Shown in pieces: positions 28,886-35,894 of a stretch of 64,000 nt of DNA. Location of the stretch: the NCBI RefSeq assembly GCF_947497915.1, contig NZ_CANMIJ010000001.1:124001-188000 (forward strand), in the 5' to 3' direction. The notes below the pieces were generated by a model that ran no database searches, was not told where the DNA came from, and saw only the letters and a program-made list of their open reading frames with translations. Source of the stretch: an uncultured Erythrobacter sp. (GTDB taxonomy: Bacteria; Pseudomonadota; Alphaproteobacteria; Sphingomonadales; Sphingomonadaceae). Made by a program: the position numbers and the translations under genes. The stretch's first letter is position 1; each line of letters starts with the position of its first letter.

Positions 28886-29170
28886 TCAAGTGCCGGGGGA
28901 CTGATCGTCGCTATCATCAACAATAATGATTACACCGGCGATGGCTGCCGCTGCGAGCAATGCTGCAATCAGCGTCGAAAGATCGCCCCAAAGGCCTGCG
29001 ATCTCTTCATCATCATAAACCGAGCCAAAAATGGCACCTGCCGATGACGCCTCGGCGCCGTAAACAGACCCGCTGTCACCTGCACGCGTGTTTGCATGGG
29101 CTGCAATTGGCGTGAACGCCATGCTTGCAGCAGCCATCGCGACAGTGATCCGAGTTGCGAGCTTCGTCAT
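28886..29170 (-). CDS. Small exported protein with C-terminal membrane segment and acidic tail
   Basis: 94 residues: a signal peptide (ATRITVAMAAASMAFTPIAA, cleavage after AHA), about 40 residues with two GS-VY repeats (GSVYGAE and GSVYDDEE), then a hydrophobic segment STLIAALLAAAAIAGVIIIV and the very acidic tail DDSDDQSPGT. Small proteins with this layout occur in sphingomonads, often without known role. The layout recalls C-terminal sorting signals but the tail is acidic, not basic, so it is not a classical PEP-CTERM signal. A terminator-like hairpin follows. It lies between the O-antigen ligase and the lasso cluster. Confidence 0.72.
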   Translation of the reverse strand: MTKLATRITVAMAAASMAFTPIAAHANTRAGDSGSVYGAEASSAGAIFGSVYDDEEIAGLWGDLSTLIAALLAAAAIAGVIIIVDDSDDQSPGT

Positions 29171-29305
29171 TCCTACGGCCTTTTCTTCATAACTTCAGGG
29201 CGAATTACCGCAATGCAGCAACAACCTCAAGCTTTTGATAGAGGCTAAATCGTAAAATAAGCTTACCCGTTGCACTTGTTACCGCATTTGCAAGCGCTGC
29301 AGAGC

Positions 29306-29797
29306 CTAGCCAGTCTGGCGATTGCTCGCCAGAATCGGTGCGTACCGACTAATATCGCCGCCGGTTACTATGTTGCCGTCATGGACGAGCCAAGCATGTG
29401 CTGCGAATTCGCCATGTTCCGGTTTCTCTACGCCGATCTGCAATTCGCTCGCCAGTTTGGATGCAGCTAGCCAGTCTTGTCCGGCCATAGCCTGTACAAG
29501 GCAGTCGCTGCGCCACGGAAGCCTGCGGGATATGCGTGGGAGGACGTATGCGATGCGAGCGATATGCGCGGTTTCCTCGTCGCTTTGAGCAATTGGCAGC
29601 GCCATCGTATTCTTGTTACGGCCAACTATGTCACTGGCGACGAATGCCCGGAACGCGATTGCAGCGCGGACAAGCCGCCACAATCCTTGCACCGCGTATC
29701 GCACCAACCAACCAATGTCGCGCAGGGCCGGTTTTTCGCCCGGACTAGGTACAGCCGAGGAATGCAAAAAATTCCGATATGATTGCGCAGGTTTCAT
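29306..29797 (-). CDS. Lasso peptide biosynthesis B2 protein (leader peptidase)
   Basis: 163-residue transglutaminase-like cysteine protease that removes the lasso leader peptide. The catalytic triad is visible: C99 in LPWRSDCLVQAMA, H134 in FAAHAWLVHDG and D148 in TGGDISRYAPIL. This is the stand-alone protease half of the split B protein; the leader-binding half (B1) is encoded at 33943-34224. I take the ATG at 29797; the frame stays open to 29857, but that extension would abut the cyclase start exactly and looks unlike the family. It is divergent from the cyclase gene across about 60 bp that must hold both promoters. Confidence 0.93.
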   Translation of the reverse strand: MKPAQSYRNFLHSSAVPSPGEKPALRDIGWLVRYAVQGLWRLVRAAIAFRAFVASDIVGRNKNTMALPIAQSDEETAHIARIAYVLPRISRRLPWRSDCLVQAMAGQDWLAASKLASELQIGVEKPEHGEFAAHAWLVHDGNIVTGGDISRYAPILASNRQTG

Positions 29798-29857
29798 CGC
29801 AAGATTAATGACACAGGCACGCTGGCATCGCCAGCTCATTGAAGGGACCAAGCTCAC

Positions 29858-31726
29858 ATGGCTGGCATTGCTGCGATTCTTGCCGACGGCCCGTTAGATT
29901 CGCGGCTTAACACCATGACCAGTGTTCTGGCCGCGAACCCGCATGATGAAAGGAAAAGCTGGTCACAAGGCAATACCGCGCTTTCGGCTTGTACATTCGC
30001 AACCACAAGTGAGGCGTTGGAGGCTCAGCAGCCAAATATCTCAGAAGACGGGCAGATTGCATTGGTCTTCGATGGGTATCTGACCAATTTCGAAGAATTG
30101 CGGCGCGACTTGGCGAAGCGCGGGGCGAATTTGAGAAACCGTTCTGATGAAGAGCTCGTCCTGCGCGCATATGAGCAGTGGGGTGCGGGCTGCGCTGCGA
30201 AGGTCGAGGGCGAATTTGCATTTGTCATCGCTGACTGTCGGCGCCAGATGCTGTATTGCGCGCGCGACCACCAAGGTTTGAGACCGCTTTATTACTACGA
30301 GGATGCAAGCACTTTTATCGCCGCATCCAGCATCGCTGCGGTTCTGGCCGCGCTGCAAGAGCAACCCAGCTATGATCACGAATACCTCGCTGAGGTCATG
30401 ATCGGTGAAGTGTATTCTGTCGATCGCACGGGCTGGAAGGGTATTGGCCGCGTCAAGCCGGCGCACTTTCTGCGCCGTGAACATAAAAAGCGCAGCGAAA
30501 CTCGGAAGTATTACAGCTTGCCGACTGTCGAACTCAGGTCATTTCGCCGAGATGAGGAATACATCGAGGCGTATCGTGAAGTTTTGAGCGATGCCGTGCG
30601 GCGCACGTCGCGGACCCATCTGCATCTCGCTTGTGAGGTTAGCGGAGGGCAGGATTCCTCTGCGATTTACAGCGTCGCCCATGCCATGGCTGGCTCAGGG
30701 CGACTGCTGGCACCTTCGATTGAGGCATACACTTTACGAGGCGAAACAGGCAGCGAAGCGGACGAAATTGAATATGCCCGCGCGGTCACTCAGTTCACGG
30801 GCTCAAATCTTCATGAATACGACTTGTTCCGGCCAGAACTTGACTGGTTTGACGCGCAAGCATCGGCCGAGCGCGATATGCCGACCTACACCAACGCGGC
30901 TCATTCGATCCTGTTGGAGCAAGGCATCGTCAAGAACGGCTCTCGCGTCGTGTTAAACGGGATGGGCGGCGACCAATGGCTCGATGGTTCATACGGATAT
31001 TATACTCAAGCGATCCGTGCCCGCGATCTCGCGCGCTTCATCGCCAATTTGCGCCGCGATGTCAGCTACTACGGAATGCGCTCATCGCTTCCTTTCGCAC
31101 TTAGAAAGCTGGCATTGGCCGCTTTGCCTGATTCAGCGCGATCTGCGCTTCGGAAACGGCGATCGGACTATGGCGCGCTCATGTATGAGGATATCCAGTC
31201 CCTCTCGCCAGAATACGCAGAGCATGTTCGCGCAGTGAAGCGGAGCTATCTTGATGCATTGCCTGAAGATGAGGTCGCCAGAAGTAATGTCCCGCGGCTG
31301 GATTCGCCGCAAAACCAGCGCGCGTTTGACCTGATGTACCGCCAGCGTTCTGGATTAGGCCTCGAAGGGCGTAGCCCGATGTTTACGCGCCAATTCATCG
31401 AATTTTGCAATTCTTTACCTGAAGATATGAAATATCGAGCGGGCCGAACGAAGTGGATTCACCGCGAAGCGATGCGCGGCCTGATGTCCAATCAAGTCAT
31501 TGAAAGGGAAAGCAAAGCATCATTTCCTGAGCGGAAACATGATGCGGCGATTCAAAATGCCTGCAAGGAAGAGCAAGATGGCGTGATCGCGCAACTGATT
31601 GATGCCGAGCGGTTTGGAGAATTCTGCGCCTTGAGATCCGGCGATGAGATTGACGATTCGCATGATTGGGCGTACTGGTCGGTCTACATGGTAATAAGTT
31701 TTTTGCGATTTTCTGCAAAAGGTTGA
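29858..31726 (+). CDS. Lasso cyclase (asparagine-synthetase-like C protein)
   Basis: 622-residue asparagine-synthetase homologue. It begins MAGIAAILADG: Ala replaces the catalytic Cys2 of true glutamine-dependent asparagine synthetases, so it should not use glutamine, as expected of a lasso C protein. The ATP-pyrophosphatase loop is intact (EVSGGQDSSAIYS, SGGQDSS at 262-268), with ERDMPTYTNAAHSILLEQGI and VLNGMGGDQWLDG following. It would adenylate the ring Asp side chain and form the macrolactam with the core N-terminus. GAAGGGA lies about 11 bp upstream of the ATG. The precursor gene lies 45 bp downstream. Confidence 0.93.
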   Translation: MAGIAAILADGPLDSRLNTMTSVLAANPHDERKSWSQGNTALSACTFATTSEALEAQQPNISEDGQIALVFDGYLTNFEELRRDLAKRGANLRNRSDEELVLRAYEQWGAGCAAKVEGEFAFVIADCRRQMLYCARDHQGLRPLYYYEDASTFIAASSIAAVLAALQEQPSYDHEYLAEVMIGEVYSVDRTGWKGIGRVKPAHFLRREHKKRSETRKYYSLPTVELRSFRRDEEYIEAYREVLSDAVRRTSRTHLHLACEVSGGQDSSAIYSVAHAMAGSGRLLAPSIEAYTLRGETGSEADEIEYARAVTQFTGSNLHEYDLFRPELDWFDAQASAERDMPTYTNAAHSILLEQGIVKNGSRVVLNGMGGDQWLDGSYGYYTQAIRARDLARFIANLRRDVSYYGMRSSLPFALRKLALAALPDSARSALRKRRSDYGALMYEDIQSLSPEYAEHVRAVKRSYLDALPEDEVARSNVPRLDSPQNQRAFDLMYRQRSGLGLEGRSPMFTRQFIEFCNSLPEDMKYRAGRTKWIHREAMRGLMSNQVIERESKASFPERKHDAAIQNACKEEQDGVIAQLIDAERFGEFCALRSGDEIDDSHDWAYWSVYMVISFLRFSAKG

Positions 31727-31771
31727 ACCAGTTCAATTTTGACTTCTTCAGCAATGCCAAGGTTTTTGATC

Positions 31772-31900
31772 GTGAAAAAGAAAATCGTCTATTCCGCTCC
31801 GCAGCTCACGAAATATGGTTCCGTTCGCAACCTGACCGGCGGCAGCTCGGCTCTCACGAGTGACTCTGGTGGCAGCATGGTTGGTGGGATGTTGATGTAA
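31772..31900 (+). CDS. Lasso peptide precursor (A)
   Basis: A 42-codon gene, starting at GTG 31772 with AAGG 9 bp upstream; an ATG at 31754 would add six residues. The leader has the motif recognised by lasso RRE proteins: Y7-x2-P10, L12, G16, then VRNLT with T22 at the -2 position. Cleavage after G23 gives a core of 19 residues, GSSALTSDSGGSMVGGMLM. Gly1 and Asp8 would form an eight-residue ring, leaving an 11-residue Met/Gly-rich tail without aromatic residues. If cleavage were before G23, the ring would have nine residues. Its position between the cyclase and the other biosynthetic genes supports the call. Confidence 0.93.
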   Translation: MKKKIVYSAPQLTKYGSVRNLTGGSSALTSDSGGSMVGGMLM

Positions 31901-31919
31901 GCTCCGTTTTTCGGGCTTA
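31898..31919 (+). other. Hairpin just after the lasso precursor gene
   Basis: Stem of seven pairs, TAAGCTC with GGGCTTA (one G-U pair), and an eight-base loop CGTTTTTC, beginning in the precursor stop codon. No T-run follows, so full termination is unlikely. Such stem-loops behind RiPP precursor genes are thought to protect the precursor mRNA and lower expression of the downstream enzymes. Confidence 0.5.
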
Positions 31920-31970
31920 CAATTACGATCGAACCTCCCTGCATGTGTCATTGGAAGCGTATGATTTTCG

Positions 31971-33098
31971 ATGACAGACGCACTCTCTGAACACATTCAC
32001 TATCTTTCAATGCCGCATCGCAGCGATCTCTATCGCTCTGCGATAAAATCTGCTGTTCCAGCCAATGCTTCGGTAGTTGATCTTGGCTGCGGGGTCGGAG
32101 TTCTTGGCATTTTCTGCCTCGAAGCGGGTGCTCGCCATGTGTGGGGCATTGATTGCAGTGACTCGATTTATCTTGCGAAAGAAACCGTCACGAAGGCCGG
32201 GCTCGGTGATCGCTACACATGCGTCGGGGGTTCGACTTTCCAGGCAGATATAGGCGAAAATGTGGACGCATTGATCTGCGACCATGTCGGCTATTTCGGT
32301 ATCGATTACGGCATCATAGATATGGTGCGCGATGCTGCTCGGCGAATGCTCAAGCCGGGCGGGGTGATCATACCTGACAGGATTGAGCTAACAGTAGCGG
32401 GCGTCTCGTCAGATACATGCCGAGACAAGGCGTCAGCTTGGTCGAAAGAGATCGTACCGGAGCATTTCCACTGGATTGATGACCAAGCACGCAATTCCAA
32501 ATATTCGCATGATTTTGAACCCGGCGAATTGTGCAGCGAACCAGCGGCGCTTGGCGTGGTCACGTTGGATGCAGAAAGCCCCGAGTACTTCTCTTTCGCT
32601 GCAGAGATTACGGTAAAAGGCGACGGGATTTTTGATGGGCTGGCTGGCTGGTTCAACGCGCATCTTGGTGCGGATATCTGGATGACCAATTCGCCTCTCG
32701 ACCCGGTGAGCATCAAGAGATCGCAAGCATTCTTCCCAGTTGCCGAGCCGTTTGAAGTCAAATCGGGCGATCGCATCGCGATCAGCGTTCGTGCGCGTTC
32801 AGATGGGAATTTTCTTGCTTGGAGCGTGAAGCCACCGGGCGGCGCGTCAGTGCAGAAACAATCAACCTGGGCCAGCACTATACTGGCAAAGAATGATTTG
32901 AACGCCGCATCCGGCGGACCTCTCGAACTATCTAGCAAGGCCAAGGCACGCCTTTTCGTTCTCTCGCTGGTCGATGGTGATCGCACAGCCGGCGATATCG
33001 AGGCCATTGTGATGCGCGACCAGCCGGATTTGATGCCGAGCGAGCATGCAACACTCGATTTTGTCCGCGCCGTTCTCAATGGCAATACAGATAGATGA
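31971..33098 (+). CDS. PRMT-like SAM-dependent methyltransferase with possible C-terminal RRE-like domain
   Basis: 375 residues. The first half resembles protein arginine methyltransferases: YLSMPHRSDLYRSAI at the start, the SAM motif VVDLGCGVGVLG (35-46), acidic D61 and a double-E-type loop CDHVGYFGIDY. But the two glutamates that hold arginine are D104 and Y113 here, so arginine methylation is doubtful. Residues about 310-370 (LELSSKAKARLFVLSLVDGD, then RTAGDIEAIV) have the pattern of a PqqD-like winged helix and might bind the leader; this is inference. Its stop overlaps the kinase start (ATGA). It is the first of three coupled genes after the precursor. Confidence 0.85.
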   Translation: MTDALSEHIHYLSMPHRSDLYRSAIKSAVPANASVVDLGCGVGVLGIFCLEAGARHVWGIDCSDSIYLAKETVTKAGLGDRYTCVGGSTFQADIGENVDALICDHVGYFGIDYGIIDMVRDAARRMLKPGGVIIPDRIELTVAGVSSDTCRDKASAWSKEIVPEHFHWIDDQARNSKYSHDFEPGELCSEPAALGVVTLDAESPEYFSFAAEITVKGDGIFDGLAGWFNAHLGADIWMTNSPLDPVSIKRSQAFFPVAEPFEVKSGDRIAISVRARSDGNFLAWSVKPPGGASVQKQSTWASTILAKNDLNAASGGPLELSSKAKARLFVLSLVDGDRTAGDIEAIVMRDQPDLMPSEHATLDFVRAVLNGNTDR

Positions 33099-33946
33099 CG
33101 CGCTTTTCGATTGGCGCCGAACAAGAGCAAACGCCGTTTGAGACGGAGCCTTATGATAGTTGGGTGTCGCCTGATGGTGAATGCCAGTGCGAATTTCATC
33201 GCACGACGAGCGGCTTCTTGCTGCGCTTCCCGGATCAGGCCGATTTTCTAGTCGAACCGGAAGCTGGTCGAGCGACAGGGTGGCCGTCGATATTTGGTGA
33301 CCGAAGTGCAGTTCAAAAACTGTTCGACAACTCGATTGTTCCGCTGCTTGGCAACTACGACGGTGGTCTATTTTTACATGGAAGTGCAGTTCAGACCCAG
33401 TGCGGTGCAGCGGCGTTTCTAGGCCATTCGCGCAGCGGCAAAACGACATTGGCCGGTTCCTTCGCGCGATCTGGCCAGCCGTTCATGACAGAGGATGTCG
33501 TTGATCTGGCGGGCGATGGGGAGGGGTACGTCGTACGCTCCAAGACATCGGCTTTACGATTATTCAAAGATAGCGCCGAACATCTATTGGGTCGATCAAT
33601 CGGCTTTGATCAGGAAAGCGGAAAGCAAAGCATTGAGGCAGAAAAGGTGCTGCCTTTCGCACACGGGGTTGCAAAGCTTGCGGCGATTTTCGTGCTGGGT
33701 AATGATCACGGGGCTCCGCTCAATGTTAGGCCACAGCCCGCTGGCGTAGCCTTGCCGCTGTTGCTGCCGCATGCGTTCATCCTAGACGTCGAAGACCGTC
33801 CGCGGCTGCGGGAGCATTTTGGACGCTTGGCTGAACTGGCTGAACGCGTCCCCGTTTTTGCGCTCGACTACCCACGTGAATATTCGGTCTTGCCGCAGGT
33901 TCGCAGCGCGATATTAAGTGCCATCCAAAAGGATTCCACAGAATGA
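33095..33946 (+). CDS. HPr-kinase-like protein of the lasso cluster
   Basis: 283-residue P-loop protein related to HPr serine kinase. The core is LFLHGSAVQ (H95), the P-loop GHSRSGKTTLAGSF (110-123) and FMTEDVVDLAG, matching the LHG...G.SG.GKS...DDVV order of HPrK domains. In paeninodin-type lasso clusters such kinases phosphorylate a C-terminal serine of the peptide. Here the predicted core ends in Met, so the target is unclear. The gene is coupled at both ends by ATGA overlaps, to the methyltransferase upstream and the B1/RRE gene downstream. There is no PTS HPr gene nearby. Confidence 0.88.
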   Translation: MTRFSIGAEQEQTPFETEPYDSWVSPDGECQCEFHRTTSGFLLRFPDQADFLVEPEAGRATGWPSIFGDRSAVQKLFDNSIVPLLGNYDGGLFLHGSAVQTQCGAAAFLGHSRSGKTTLAGSFARSGQPFMTEDVVDLAGDGEGYVVRSKTSALRLFKDSAEHLLGRSIGFDQESGKQSIEAEKVLPFAHGVAKLAAIFVLGNDHGAPLNVRPQPAGVALPLLLPHAFILDVEDRPRLREHFGRLAELAERVPVFALDYPREYSVLPQVRSAILSAIQKDSTE

Positions 33947-34224
33947 ACCTCAATGATCGATTTGTCGCATCGGAAGATGTTGTCGCCAGAGAAGTTAGCG
34001 GCGAGACGGTTCTCCTCGATCTAACGAATGGTCAATATTTCGGACTTGATCCGGTTGGGGGGCGCATCTGGGAACTGCTTTCTGAAAAGCCGCGGAGCCT
34101 TTCCGCTGTTTGCGATACAATCGAGAGCGAATATGATGCGCCGCGCGAAACGATAGAAGCGGATATTCTAGCGCTTGCCGCCGATCTGGCCGAGCGCGAT
34201 TTAATCGTGGCCGAGGCGGGCTGA
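33943..34224 (+). CDS. PqqD-family leader-binding protein (lasso B1, RRE)
   Basis: 93 residues forming one PqqD-like RiPP recognition element: DRFVASEDVVAREVSGETVL, LDLTNGQYFGLDPVGGRIWE, LLSEKPRSLSAVCDTIESEY, then a helix DILALAADLAERDLIV. It would bind the leader of the precursor, using its Y-x2-P motif, and present it to the B2 protease and the cyclase. It overlaps the kinase gene by 4 bp and is the last gene of the plus-strand lasso operon; the convergent exporter gene ends 9 bp away. Confidence 0.93.
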   Translation: MNLNDRFVASEDVVAREVSGETVLLDLTNGQYFGLDPVGGRIWELLSEKPRSLSAVCDTIESEYDAPRETIEADILALAADLAERDLIVAEAG

Positions 34225-34232
34225 ATAACCAA

Positions 34233-35894
34233 TCAGTGGTCGTTGGTCACGTCTTCAACGGCATCAGCGGTTACCTTTAAAACTCTATCAGCCAAGGCAA
34301 GGCTGGCTGGGCGGTGGGTAATGATAATCACCGTTCGATCCTTGAGAGCGTCGATACAATCTTCGACAAAGGCGGCCTCACTTTCCAGATCATACATACT
34401 GGTCGCCTCATCAAGAATGTAGATTGGCGGGTCACGATAAAGCGCGCGTGCCAATGCAATCCGTTGGCCTTGGCCGCCTGAAAGGCGGATGCCGTTGTCG
34501 CCTATTTCTGTCTCTATGCCCTGAGGCAATTCATCAATGAACTCGCGTGCCTGGGAAAGATCGATGGCGCGTTCGAGGTCGCAATCATCGCCGCCAACAT
34601 CCATTTGGCCAAATGCGATGTTCTTTGCGATTGATCCATTGAACAGAAGAGGGCGCTGAGGGACGTAGCCGAACTGCCGCCGGAGCGATTGCACTTGCAA
34701 TCCGGAGATGTCTTCACCATCGAGAGTGATCTGGCCCGCATCCGGTTCATAATATCGCAGCAGCAGTTTAACGAGCGTAGATTTTCCGACGCCGTTGTCG
34801 CCCGTTAGTGCGACGATTTCACCCGGCTTAATGCTCAGATTGATGCCGGAGAGTACTTGTGGGCGTCCGGGGTATGAGAATTCAACTTGCTCAAACGCGA
34901 GGGCGCCGTCGGCTCGATCTAAATCCCTACCGCTAAGGTATCCGGCCTCGGGTTGCATTTCGAGAACCGATTCCAGCCGCGCCAAGGTTCCGCGTGCAGT
35001 TTGAAAACTGCCGTAGATGTCAGCTAGTCCGCCAACGGGACGAGTTAACAAAGCGGCGTAGAGCAAGAAGGCAAACAGATCGCCTGGGCTCTGGCCAGCG
35101 CTTCCGAGCGACCGGCTGCCAAGGACAAGCACACCGATGGCGCCCAGTGCCGCGACGAGCGCGACAAGCGGAGAGATGAAGGCCCGAATTCGTGCCTGCC
35201 GAAAATTGATCTCGCGCGACCGGCGGGTCACGACTGCGTAGTTGGCACGGTGGCTCTCTTCGCTCGCAAAAGCCTTGATCGCAGAGATCATGGATAGATC
35301 TGTGTCGGCGGTGGCCATGACGTCCACTTCGGCTTTCCGGGCCTTGCGCGCCAGCAGACGCAGGCGGCGCCCGACAAGTTTCATGAAAATGAAAAAGATT
35401 GGCACCAATATCGGGATCAAGACCGCAACATACGGATCAATTAGGAACAGGATAAGGACCGCTCCTGCCGCTGTTAGCAGCATCGAAGGGGCATTCGCGA
35501 GAGTGGATGTCAAAAAGGCGCTCAGGCTGCTGACCTCATAAGTCATAAGAGCGAGCAGATCGCCGCCGCCACGTTTGTCGTGGAAGGACATCGGCATGTG
35601 GCTCACATGCTCATAAATTTCGCGGCGCAATTGATTTAATATCTTCAATGAAGCCGCAGACGACACAATCGATGCAAATATGTTGAGAGCGGTCAGGAAA
35701 ACCAAAGCCGCGATCAAAAGGCCGAGGGTCTGGCCAAGCTCTTGCACTACGCCTTCAACAACCCCGCCTAAGAGCTGCCCTGCCAGCCACGGTACAGCCA
35801 GAACTGCCAGAGAGCTGAGCACAGTTAGGCTGCTGATCATCAACAGCTCACTGCGAAACTGCTTCGCGCGTTGCCAGAGAAATTCAAACTTCAT
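34233..35894 (-). CDS. ABC transporter, permease-ATPase fusion (lasso exporter D)
   Basis: 553-residue half-transporter with about six membrane segments followed by an ATPase domain: Walker A TGDNGVGKSTLVKLLLRYY, signature RLSGGQGQRIALARALYRD, Walker B IYILDEATSMYDLESE and the H-loop IIITHRPAS. Exporters of this type secrete the mature lasso peptide and give self-immunity. It lacks a C39 peptidase domain, as expected where B2 does the processing. It overlaps the nucleotidyltransferase gene by 4 bp, so the two form a minus-strand pair converging on the biosynthetic operon. Confidence 0.93.
   Translation of the reverse strand: MKFEFLWQRAKQFRSELLMISSLTVLSSLAVLAVPWLAGQLLGGVVEGVVQELGQTLGLLIAALVFLTALNIFASIVSSAASLKILNQLRREIYEHVSHMPMSFHDKRGGGDLLALMTYEVSSLSAFLTSTLANAPSMLLTAAGAVLILFLIDPYVAVLIPILVPIFFIFMKLVGRRLRLLARKARKAEVDVMATADTDLSMISAIKAFASEESHRANYAVVTRRSREINFRQARIRAFISPLVALVAALGAIGVLVLGSRSLGSAGQSPGDLFAFLLYAALLTRPVGGLADIYGSFQTARGTLARLESVLEMQPEAGYLSGRDLDRADGALAFEQVEFSYPGRPQVLSGINLSIKPGEIVALTGDNGVGKSTLVKLLLRYYEPDAGQITLDGEDISGLQVQSLRRQFGYVPQRPLLFNGSIAKNIAFGQMDVGGDDCDLERAIDLSQAREFIDELPQGIETEIGDNGIRLSGGQGQRIALARALYRDPPIYILDEATSMYDLESEAAFVEDCIDALKDRTVIIITHRPASLALADRVLKVTADAVEDVTNDH

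Noticed and set aside
31666..31863. 65-codon frame overlapping the lasso precursor in another frame
   Set aside because: It overlaps both the cyclase end and the precursor, has no recognisable features, and the precursor frame carries the Y-x2-P leader motif and Thr at -2.
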